Source of the DNA: JAXLYE01 sp046351595
Lineage (GTDB): Bacteria > Myxococcota_A > Polyangia > Palsa-1104 > JAEUJZ01
Reading direction: 5' to 3'
Assembly: GCA_046351595.1 (NCBI GenBank)
Contig: JAXLYE010000002.1
Span: forward strand, 930,001-994,000
Length of the DNA: 64,000 nt
The position numbers and the translations under genes are program-made. Under the pieces are notes generated by a model. That model did not search any database. It was not told the origin of the DNA and saw only the letters and a program-made list of their open reading frames with translations. The stretch's first letter is position 1. Each line of letters starts with the position of its first letter. Of the stretch, positions 45,541-64,000 are shown piece by piece.

Positions 45541-47102
45541 CGGCCGCGTCGCGCTCGGCCGCGGGGCAGCGGGTGATCGTCGTCGGCGCCGGGGTCGGCG
45601 GCCTGGCGACGGCGGTGCGGCTGCTCGCGGCCGGCTACCGCGTGACCGTGCTCGAGCGGGCCCCGGCCCCCGGCGGCAAGATGCGCCAGATCGCCGTCGG
45701 CGATCGCCTCTTCGACGGCGGCCCGAGCGTGATGACCATGCCGTTCGTGCTCGACGAGCTGTGCGCGGCCGGCGGCGTCCGGCGCGAGGATCTGGTGCGC
45801 CTGGTGCCGCTCGATCCGATCTGCCGGCACTTCTTCCCCGACGGCACCGTGCTCGACCTGTTCGCTGACGAGGCGGTGCCGCCGGGGCAGCGGCGCGAGG
45901 CGGCGTGGGCGCGCTCACGCGACGAGATCCGCCGCGTCCTGTCGCCGGCGGCCGCGGCCCAGTTCGATCGCTTCCGCCTGCACGCCGCGCGCATCTACGA
46001 CGCCGTCGAGGGCCCTTTCCTGCGCAGCCCGCTGCCTCGGCACCCGCTGGCGCTGCTGTTCACGCGCCGCTTCCGCGACCTCTGGGGGCTGCGTCACCTC
46101 GACGCCGGGCGCTCGCTGTGGCAGGCCCTGGGCGGCTTCTTCGACGACGAGCGGCTGCGCGTGCTCTTGGCCCGCTACGCGACGTACTCGGGCGCGGACC
46201 CGTTCCTGGCGCCGGCGACGCTGGCCGTCATCCCGCACGTCGAGCTGGCGTTCGGCGTCTACGCGATCGAGGGCGGCATGTACCGCGTCGCCGAGGCGCT
46301 GACCGAGCTGATCTCGCGCCTGGGCGGCGAGCTGCGCTGCGGGGCCGACGTCGAGGCGATCGAGCTCGATGCGGCCGAGGCGCGAGCGATCGCGGTGCGC
46401 GCCGGCGGCGAGCGGCTCGTCGCCGATCACTTCGTCGTCAACACCGACGTCTCGCAGCTGTACCAGCGGTTCCTCACGGGCACCCGGCTCGGCGCGGCGC
46501 AGGGGCCGCCGGTCGAGGCGCTGCCGCCGTCGCTGTCGGCGTACCTGAACCTGATCGTCGCCGAGGGCGCCGGGGCGCTGCCGCTGACCCACCACAACGT
46601 CTTCTTCTCGGACGACTACGAGCGCGAGTTCGCCGAGCTGCGCTGCGGTCCGCCCTCGGACCCGACGGTGTACCTGTGCGATCCCGACGCCGGCCAGGAC
46701 ACCCAGCGCTGGTTCTTCCTGACCAACGCCCCGGCGCTGCCGCGCCCCGACGAGGCCGCGGCCGATCCCAAGCTGGCCCGGTGGACCGCGGCCGAGCAGG
46801 ACGCCTGCCGCGCCCGCGTCGCCGCGCAGCTGTTGCGGCACGGCATCCGCCTGGAGCAGCACGCGCGCGCCGAGGCACAGGTGACGCCACGTGACTTCGC
46901 CGAGCTCTTCCCGCTGAGCCGCGGGGCGATCTACGGCGCCGCCGCGTCCTCGCGCACCGCGGCGTTCAAGCGCCCGCCGAACCGCGTGCCCGGCGTGAAG
47001 AACCTGTTCTGCGTCGGCGGCTCGACCCACCCCGGGGCCGGCGTGCCGATGGTGATGCTGTCGGCGCAGATCGTCAGCGGCCTGATCGCAGGGGCGAGCT
47101 AG
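45537..47102 (+). CDS. CrtI-type phytoene desaturase/carotenoid oxidoreductase
   Basis: 521 residues. The N-terminal FAD-binding segment VIVVGAGVGGLATAVRLLAA, then VLERAPAPGGKM and FDGGPSVMTMP, begins a CrtI-family flavoprotein. The C-terminal signature FCVGGSTHPGAGVPMVMLSA is also typical. Members desaturate, isomerise or saturate carotenoid intermediates; the sequence does not tell whether this one is CrtI, CrtD or a related step. ATGA overlap with the P450 gene implies coupled translation. No phytoene synthase gene is in the window. Confidence 0.9.
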   Translation: MTAASRSAAGQRVIVVGAGVGGLATAVRLLAAGYRVTVLERAPAPGGKMRQIAVGDRLFDGGPSVMTMPFVLDELCAAGGVRREDLVRLVPLDPICRHFFPDGTVLDLFADEAVPPGQRREAAWARSRDEIRRVLSPAAAAQFDRFRLHAARIYDAVEGPFLRSPLPRHPLALLFTRRFRDLWGLRHLDAGRSLWQALGGFFDDERLRVLLARYATYSGADPFLAPATLAVIPHVELAFGVYAIEGGMYRVAEALTELISRLGGELRCGADVEAIELDAAEARAIAVRAGGERLVADHFVVNTDVSQLYQRFLTGTRLGAAQGPPVEALPPSLSAYLNLIVAEGAGALPLTHHNVFFSDDYEREFAELRCGPPSDPTVYLCDPDAGQDTQRWFFLTNAPALPRPDEAAADPKLARWTAAEQDACRARVAAQLLRHGIRLEQHARAEAQVTPRDFAELFPLSRGAIYGAAASSRTAAFKRPPNRVPGVKNLFCVGGSTHPGAGVPMVMLSAQIVSGLIAGAS

Positions 47103-47149
47103 AGCCAGGCGAGGCCCGCGCGCCCCTGGCGATCGCCGGCCGGCTACAC

Positions 47150-48172
47150 CTAGCGGCGGCGCTCGCGCGCGACCTCGCCCAGGATCCCGGCGATCTCGTC
47201 GTGCAGGGTGCCGGGTGGCAGGGAGCGGCTCGGGCCGGCGGGATGGTCGCGCTCGGCGAGCGCGGCGGCGATCGCGGGGCCGAGCGCGCTGGCATCGGCG
47301 ATCGGGCGGATCAGCCCGGCCTCACCGAGCGCGCGGCAGAGCATGAGCTGGTGATCGTCGACGTGCTCGCCGAGTGAGCCGAGCCGCGGCAGCACGATCG
47401 GGCGCTTGCCGTGGCGCAGGCAGGTGCCGAGCAGGCCGGCGCCAGCGTGGCAGATGACGAGACGGGCGCGGCGGATGCGCTCCTCGAGCTCGGGCGCGGG
47501 CACGAGCGGCGCGCTCGGCAGGTGCACCGGCACGTAGCCGGCGGGGCCGCGCTGCACAAGACCCGGCAGGCCGATCGTCCGCTCGGCGTAGAGCCGATCG
47601 ACGGCACGCAGCAGGCGATCAAACGGGCGGTCGCTGGTGCCCACCGCGACCAGCAGGCTGCCGTCATCCGGCGGCGCCGGTCCGTCCGCGGGCGGCCGGA
47701 AGACCGGGCCAGCGTAGCGGGCGGCCGGGAAGTGCCGCAGCAGCGCCGGCCACTGCACGAAGAAGTCCCGCGCGAGCGGCGCCATCAGGCGGCCGGTCAG
47801 CGAGGGGCGCTCGACCGCGGCGAAGGTTTCGACGTAGAGCACGCGGGCGCCGAGCGCGCGGGCCACGAGCGCGGCTGGAACCGCGGGGCCGGCGCCGGTC
47901 GAGAGCACCACGTCGGGCCGCCACGGCCGCCGGCCGGGCTCGCCCCAGCGCCACAGGATCGCGGCCACCTCGACGAGGTTCCAGGCGACGCGCAGGTCGC
48001 GCTCGGCGTGGGCGATGGTGGCGACCGGGCCCGGGAGCTCGACCGGGACACGGTCGTTGAGGATGAAGCGCAGCTCGGAGCGGCCGAGCGCGGGCACGAG
48101 CTCGAGCGCCTCGCGCAGGTGGCCACCGACGGAGCTTACGATGAGCAGCCGCAGCCGCGGGGCGCCGATCAC
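47150..48172 (-). CDS. Alg14-Alg13-type fused glycosyltransferase (GT28-like)
   Basis: 340 residues. The N-terminal half resembles the Alg14/PssD subunit (LLIVSSVGGHLREALELVPA, VVLSTGAGPAVPAALVARAL, VLYVETFA). The C-terminal half resembles the Alg13/PssE catalytic subunit (LLVAVGTSDRPFDRLLRAV, ICHAGAGLLGTCLRHGKRPI, GEHVDDHQLMLCRAL). The two are usually separate proteins that assemble into one GT-B enzyme; here they are one chain. It probably transfers a sugar from a UDP donor onto a lipid-linked or polyprenoid acceptor in exopolysaccharide synthesis or carotenoid glycosylation. It is convergent with the desaturase gene. Confidence 0.85.
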   Translation of the reverse strand: MIGAPRLRLLIVSSVGGHLREALELVPALGRSELRFILNDRVPVELPGPVATIAHAERDLRVAWNLVEVAAILWRWGEPGRRPWRPDVVLSTGAGPAVPAALVARALGARVLYVETFAAVERPSLTGRLMAPLARDFFVQWPALLRHFPAARYAGPVFRPPADGPAPPDDGSLLVAVGTSDRPFDRLLRAVDRLYAERTIGLPGLVQRGPAGYVPVHLPSAPLVPAPELEERIRRARLVICHAGAGLLGTCLRHGKRPIVLPRLGSLGEHVDDHQLMLCRALGEAGLIRPIADASALGPAIAAALAERDHPAGPSRSLPPGTLHDEIAGILGEVARERRR

Positions 48173-48550
48173 ACCGGCAGTCTATACCAGGCCGCGGCGG
48201 GCCGACGGCTCGACTCGGGGCCGGACCGAGGCGGTGACCGGGCCGCAACCGGGGGTCCAGACCCCAGGTCCGGGAGGGCCCGACCGACGAGGAAAAGGTT
48301 GCAATCTGGCGGAAAAGTGGGTAAACGGCAGTGGTGTCGCATAGTTACGCCTCCTGGCGACGGTCGATCTCGAGCGGAGCGCCCGCTGCGCTCTGTTCGT
48401 TCCGTCGCCGGAGCGCGCGGCCTGTGCGCACGGCAGGCGCAGGGCCGGCGCCGGCTGCGACGGAGCAACCGCTCCACTCGTCGCCCGGACCTCGGCCGCA
48501 GACCTGCGCCCCCTCACTGATGCGCCCCTCACCGATGCGGAGGATGCTCG
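48173..48550. other. 378-bp divergent intergenic region
   Basis: The region lies between the glycosyltransferase gene and gltG. No gene is supported. It holds an AT-richer patch around 48295-48350 (GGAAAAGGTTGCAATCTGG and GTGGGTAAACGG) that may include the gltG promoter, but no hexamer pair is convincing. Confidence 0.5.
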
Positions 48551-50749
48551 ATGCCCAGCGGAGTCTCTGTTCCCCTGACGTTTGAGGTCTACAAAGGGGA
48601 ACAACTGATCCAGACCACGACGCTCACCCAGGACATCATCAAGGTCGGCAAGCTCTCCTCTTCGCACCTGCGCATCGAGGACGACTCCGTCGGTCGGATG
48701 CATGCCGTCGTCGAGGTGACCGGTCCCTCTGAGGTTTCGATCATCGACCTCGGCTCGGCGAGCGGCACCTTCGTCAACGGCCAGAAGGTCAACAAGCAGC
48801 AGCTGAAGACGGGCGACGAGATCAAGCTCGGCGACGTGCGCATCGTCATCAAGCTCGGCGAGCCGGTGTTCACCGACGCCACGCAGCAGGTCGACGTCGC
48901 GCAGATCTTCGGCGCCGAGCCCGCGCCACCGGCGCCGTTCTCCGCCGGCCCGGGTCCCGGCCTGGGGCACGTCCCGCCGCCGCCCGGGTTCGCGGCACCG
49001 GCCGCGGCCGCAGGCGGTCCGGGCCTGGCCGCGGCGCCCGGCTTCCTGTTCGGCCGCGACGAGATCGAGGAGCGCGACGGCACCCGCGCGGTCGAGGTCC
49101 AGGCGATGTTCGAGGACGCCGTCCTCGACGTGCGGCTGTTCCAGAACCCGCAGGCGGGCGTCATCAGCGGCGCCACCAAGGGCATGCTCGGCGTCGGCGC
49201 CGGCGCGCTGCTCGGGTCGCTGATCATGCTGATCGTCGCGTACGTGCAGGTTTCGCACATCCGCGAGGCGCGCGAGGCCTGGGAGGCCGCGGGCAAGCCG
49301 TACCACGAGTTCAAGATGCCCAAGGACCACCCGGCGACGGACATCGCCTGCGGATCGCTCCTGGTCATCGGCGTGGTGACGCTCATGGCCGGCCTGTTCC
49401 GGCTGTTCGAGGAGCGCGGCGAGCGTGACTACACGATCGGCACCGATCCCTCGGCGCTGTTCTACATGGCCGGGCTGCCCGCGCCCAAGCACCCGCTGGT
49501 GCGCTCGACGGGCAACGACTTCGAGCTGGTCTTCACCCAGCAGATGAGCGGCGACATCCGCGAGGGCGACAAGCTGACGACGCTGGCCGAGGCGATCCAG
49601 AGCGGCAAGGCGCGGGCCTCGTCCGAGGTCGCGGGCGCCTACGCGATGCCGATCTCGCCCGAGGCGCGCATCAACATCCGCCTCGGCGATGCGACCTTCA
49701 ACATCCTGGGCACGCCGCGGGCGCGGCGCCTGCCGGTGCCGATCAAGATCGACTGGAACGCCCAGGCCTACACCGGCGGCATCTTCGCGCTGGTGGCGAT
49801 CCTGCTTGTGATCATCTTCTCGGTCCCGCCGGACCCCAAGTCGCTGTCGCTCGACGCGTTCATGAACGACCAGCGCTTCGCCAAGTTCCTGATCAAGCCG
49901 CCCGAGGAGAAGCAGGAAGAGATCCCGGACTGGCTGAAGAAGAAGGACGACGACGCCGGCGGCAAGGGCAAGCGCCACAAGGACGAAGAAGGGAAGATGG
50001 GCAAGAAGGAGTCCAACAAGAAGGCCGGGCTCTATGCGCTCAAGGGACCCAAGGACAACCAGGACCTGCGGCTGGCCAAGGAGCTCGCCAAGGAGCAGGC
50101 GCAGAAGGCCGGCGTGCTCGGCATCCTGAAGGGCGCGCAGGGCTCGATCCTGGCGTCGGCGTTCGGCCGTGACTCGGCGCTCGGCAACGACGCGCAGGAT
50201 GTGCTCGGCGGCCTGGTCGGCACCGAGGTCGGTGAGGCCTACGGCGTCGGCGGCCTCGGCCTGGTCGGCTCCGGGCGCGGCGGCGGCGGCACCGGCGAGG
50301 GCACGATCGGCCTCGGCAGCCTCGGCACCATCGGCAAGGGCGGCGGCGGCGGCTCGGGCTCGGGCTACGGCCGCGGCGCCGGTGGCCTAGGCGGCCGTCG
50401 CGCCTCGGCCCCGGACGTGGTCCCCGGCACCGCCGAGGTCCGCGGCTCGCTCGACAAGGAGATCATCCGCCGCATCATCCGGCGCCACATCAACGAGGTG
50501 AAGTTCTGCTACGAGCGCGAGCTGGTGAAGACGCCGAACCTGATGGGCCGCGTCATGGTCCAGTTCACGATCGCCGGCACCGGCGGCGTGATCGCCTCGA
50601 TCGTGCAGGCCTCGACCGTGAACAACCCGTCGGTTGAGCAGTGCATCGCGCAGGCCGTGCGGCGCTGGGAGTTCCCCAAACCGCAAGGCGGCGGTATCGT
50701 TGTTGTAACGTACCCGTTCGTCCTCAAGTCCTCGGGCGGCGAGGAGTAG
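48551..50749 (+). CDS. gltG: gliding motility protein GltG/PglI-like (FHA, 3 TM, TonB-like tail)
   Basis: 732 residues. An FHA domain occupies about 10-105 (KVGKLSSSHLRIEDDSVGRM, SASGTFVNG), then a Pro/Ala linker and membrane helices at about 211-233, 265-284 and 409-425. A Lys/Glu-rich then Gly-rich periplasmic stretch leads to a C-terminal domain of the AgmX/PglI tail type, resembling TonB-C (IIRRIIRRHINEVKFCYERE, GRVMVQFTIAGTGGVIASI, CIAQAVRRWEFPKP). FHA domains bind phosphothreonine, and here it would face the cytoplasm. In M. xanthus GltG links cytoplasmic motility proteins to periplasmic ones across the inner membrane. GGAGG precedes the ATG, and a terminator follows. Nfs sporulation paralogue NfsG is the main alternative. 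Confidence 0.88.
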   Translation: MPSGVSVPLTFEVYKGEQLIQTTTLTQDIIKVGKLSSSHLRIEDDSVGRMHAVVEVTGPSEVSIIDLGSASGTFVNGQKVNKQQLKTGDEIKLGDVRIVIKLGEPVFTDATQQVDVAQIFGAEPAPPAPFSAGPGPGLGHVPPPPGFAAPAAAAGGPGLAAAPGFLFGRDEIEERDGTRAVEVQAMFEDAVLDVRLFQNPQAGVISGATKGMLGVGAGALLGSLIMLIVAYVQVSHIREAREAWEAAGKPYHEFKMPKDHPATDIACGSLLVIGVVTLMAGLFRLFEERGERDYTIGTDPSALFYMAGLPAPKHPLVRSTGNDFELVFTQQMSGDIREGDKLTTLAEAIQSGKARASSEVAGAYAMPISPEARINIRLGDATFNILGTPRARRLPVPIKIDWNAQAYTGGIFALVAILLVIIFSVPPDPKSLSLDAFMNDQRFAKFLIKPPEEKQEEIPDWLKKKDDDAGGKGKRHKDEEGKMGKKESNKKAGLYALKGPKDNQDLRLAKELAKEQAQKAGVLGILKGAQGSILASAFGRDSALGNDAQDVLGGLVGTEVGEAYGVGGLGLVGSGRGGGGTGEGTIGLGSLGTIGKGGGGGSGSGYGRGAGGLGGRRASAPDVVPGTAEVRGSLDKEIIRRIIRRHINEVKFCYERELVKTPNLMGRVMVQFTIAGTGGVIASIVQASTVNNPSVEQCIAQAVRRWEFPKPQGGGIVVVTYPFVLKSSGGEE

Positions 50750-50808
50750 ACCCGTCCCCTCATCGGGCGCGCAGCGTCGAGGGCTCCGACCCAACTGAGG
50801 CAGACGAG

Positions 50809-50845
50809 CGGGCGGTTCCGAGAAGAAGGGACCGCCCGTTTTGTT
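50809..50845 (+). terminator. intrinsic terminator after gltG
   Basis: CGGGCGGTTCC pairs with GGGACCGCCCG (11-bp stem with one G-U pair, 8-base loop), followed by TTTTGTT. It lies 60 bp after the gltG stop and indicates that the downstream TPR lipoprotein gene has its own promoter. The rest of the 318-bp gap holds a direct repeat of AGACGTCAG near 50890-50910. Confidence 0.88.
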
Positions 50846-51067
50846 ACGGGGACCTGAAGAACCGTCAACCGGCAGGCCAGTGGTCCGCAAGACGTCAGCC
50901 AGACGTCAGGCAAACATCCGGCACAGCGCGGGCAAACCGTGCGACCATGTCGGCGGCCCTGGTAAGCCACCATGCAAGGCCAGCCAGGCCAAGCCAGCTG
51001 GCAGACCCACTGGCAAGACCCGGGCCGCTCACTAGATCTGAGACTGGCAGCGAGAGTGAGGTTGTAC

Positions 51068-51907
51068 ATGCGTGAGCTGAAGCGATGGGCGCTCTGTCTG
51101 CTCCTCCTCGGGGGATGCAACCAGCAGCGCAACGAGTCGATCAACTACATGAACCAGGGCGTCGAGGCCGGGCGGCAGAAGCTGTACGACCGCGCGATCA
51201 GCAACCTGCAGCAGGCCATCTCGCTCGATCCGACGAACGACCGTGCTCACTACAACCTCGGCATCGTCTACAAGGATCAGAAGAAGTGGCCCGAGGCCAT
51301 CGGCGAGTTCGAGCTGGCGGTGAAGCACGACTCGGACAACCCGAGCTACCACTACGAGCTCGCCAGCGCCTACCAGGAAGCCAAGAAGTTCGAGCAGGCC
51401 AAGACCGAGTTCGAGCAGTGCATCCGCCTCGAGCCCAAGGCCTACAAGGGGCACTTCCGCCTCGGCGTCGTGCTCGAGATGATGGAGAAGTTCAAGGAGG
51501 CCGACGCGGCCTTCCGCAAGGCCATCGAGGTCAACCCGCGCTTCATCCCGCCCTTCATCCGCCTGGGCAACCTGTACCTGGACTTCGACTATGACAAGGA
51601 AGCGGCCCAGGTCTTCCAGAACGCGATCCTCGCCAACGACGGGGACGCCGATGCTCACTACGGGCTGGGAGTGGCGCTGCAGAAGACCAAGCAGTACGAT
51701 GAGGCCGTCAAGGAGTTCAAGCGCTCGCTCGAGCTCAACGGCGACATGTTCATGGCCGTCTACAACCTGGGGATGACGTACAAGGCCATGGACGACAAGA
51801 AGAACGCGATTGACTGGCTGAAGCGCTTCGTACAAGCGGGCAGCCGCGGGGGGCCGGACCTGGCCAAGGCAGCGAGCGACGCGCTGTCCCAGCTTGAGTC
51901 GCAGTAG
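51068..51907 (+). CDS. TPR lipoprotein between gltG and gltI
   Basis: 279 residues from an ATG directly followed by a lipoprotein signal (LKRWALCLLLLGGC). The mature protein is a compact array of about six to seven canonical TPRs, for example AHYNLGIVYKDQKKWPEAIG, YHYELASAYQEAKKFEQAKT and AVYNLGMTYKAMDDKKNAID. It should sit at a membrane surface and act as a protein-protein adaptor. Its position between gltG and the giant gltI-like gene suggests a role in the same machinery. It might be the true functional counterpart of the lipoprotein GltE, since the gltE-like protein in the other locus lacks a lipobox. A generic PilF/NlpI-type TPR lipoprotein is the alternative. Confidence 0.78.
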   Translation: MRELKRWALCLLLLGGCNQQRNESINYMNQGVEAGRQKLYDRAISNLQQAISLDPTNDRAHYNLGIVYKDQKKWPEAIGEFELAVKHDSDNPSYHYELASAYQEAKKFEQAKTEFEQCIRLEPKAYKGHFRLGVVLEMMEKFKEADAAFRKAIEVNPRFIPPFIRLGNLYLDFDYDKEAAQVFQNAILANDGDADAHYGLGVALQKTKQYDEAVKEFKRSLELNGDMFMAVYNLGMTYKAMDDKKNAIDWLKRFVQAGSRGGPDLAKAASDALSQLESQ

Positions 51908-52254
51908 CACCCCTTCTGTCGTAGCCAGTCTCTCCTCCAGATAGGGCGATTGCGCAGCTTGGCGCACACGCCCTGTATTCGTATTCAGGTATCGCAGCAC
52001 GCAGTACCCGTTCCGGGGAATTACCGATAAAACCAGGCGCTGCTCCGTCGGTCACAGCGGACTCTACGGGTTAACCCCAAGTCCGTGCGCCGTGATGTCT
52101 CCCGGGGGGGACTCGTCGAGAGGCGCCGGTCGCGTCGGTGGCTGCCGGTCGCATGACTGTGCGGCCTGCACATTGGGAAGCACAGCGGCAACATGGGCCG
52201 CACACGCCGCTGCTTCCCTAGCGTCCAAGCCCGTGCCGTAGTGCCTGTTTACGA
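51908..52254. other. intergenic region upstream of the giant TPR gene
   Basis: No gene is supported here on either strand. The sequence is moderately GC-rich without obvious repeats. It is followed by a candidate promoter and a 56-base leader, giving a 433-bp gap in all. Confidence 0.5.
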
Positions 52255-52284
52255 TTGATCCTCGTCGCCGCGACGTGATATAAA
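52255..52284 (+). promoter_or_regulatory. candidate promoter of the giant TPR gene
   Basis: TTGATC (52255-52260) and TATAAA (52279-52284) are separated by 18 bp, and TGA just before the -10 gives an extended -10 element (TGATATAAA). The leader would be about 50 bases and ends in AAGGGTGG about 8 bp before the ATG. Confidence 0.6.
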
Positions 52285-52340
52285 AGGTGCGGCTTTCAAC
52301 CATCCATATCCCCTGGAAACTCTATAAGGGTGGCCTGCTC

Positions 52341-64000
<11,660 letters not shown>

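Overview
The window is a GC-rich bacterial chromosome segment whose gene content points to a member of the Myxococcota (former Deltaproteobacteria). The evidence is the many lipoproteins, the long TPR proteins, a membrane Ser/Thr kinase with a large repeat sensor, and above all homologues of the Agl-Glt gliding-motility machinery of Myxococcus xanthus. I see no rRNA, tRNA, insertion sequence, prophage or CRISPR array. Almost all of the very long antisense reading frames are GC-skew shadows of real genes.

Layout. 0.5-18.5 kb is a mixed housekeeping and envelope region: a peptidoglycan-binding protein, a metallophosphoesterase, an orphan histidine kinase, a DUF2064 transferase, a met-zincin lipoprotein, a carotenoid oxygenase, a DUF1684 lipoprotein, an arginase-family enzyme, an RluA-type pseudouridine synthase, PhoH, a vWA lipoprotein, a helical lipoprotein, YifB and RecA. 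18.6-22.3 kb is the conserved ribosomal/tRNA-modification run rpsP-rimM-trmD-(TM1570-like methyltransferase)-rplS-yraN, with an unusual 432-bp gap between rpsP and rimM. 22.5-23.1 kb encodes a Cys-rich lipoprotein on the other strand.

23.3-30.8 kb is an apparent operon behind a perfect-consensus sigma70 promoter. It carries four exported proteins that I read as GltC, GltD/AgmU, GltE/AglT and GltF/CglF, and it ends in a tandem array of four terminator-like hairpins. 31-48 kb is unrelated: an HtrA-type protease, an AsmA-like protein, an array of four palindromes, a receptor-like kinase with 14 propeller repeats, a MEMO-family protein with a Gln/Asp repeat, NagZ, a thioredoxin-fold protein, a cytochrome P450, a CrtI-type desaturase and an Alg14-Alg13 fusion glycosyltransferase. 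48.5-64 kb resumes the motility theme: GltG/PglI (FHA plus TonB-like tail), a small TPR lipoprotein, and a giant TPR protein of at least 3,886 residues (GltI/AgmK-like) that runs off the right edge.

How they fit together. In M. xanthus the Glt complex spans the envelope: GltI is cytoplasmic, GltG crosses the inner membrane, and GltC/D/E/F are periplasmic or envelope-associated. The window encodes all of these but not the AglRQS motor, GltJ, the outer-membrane GltA/B/H barrels, AglZ or MglA, which must lie elsewhere if the machine is complete. Functional names here rest on domain layout, length, gene order and remembered family features; no database search was possible.
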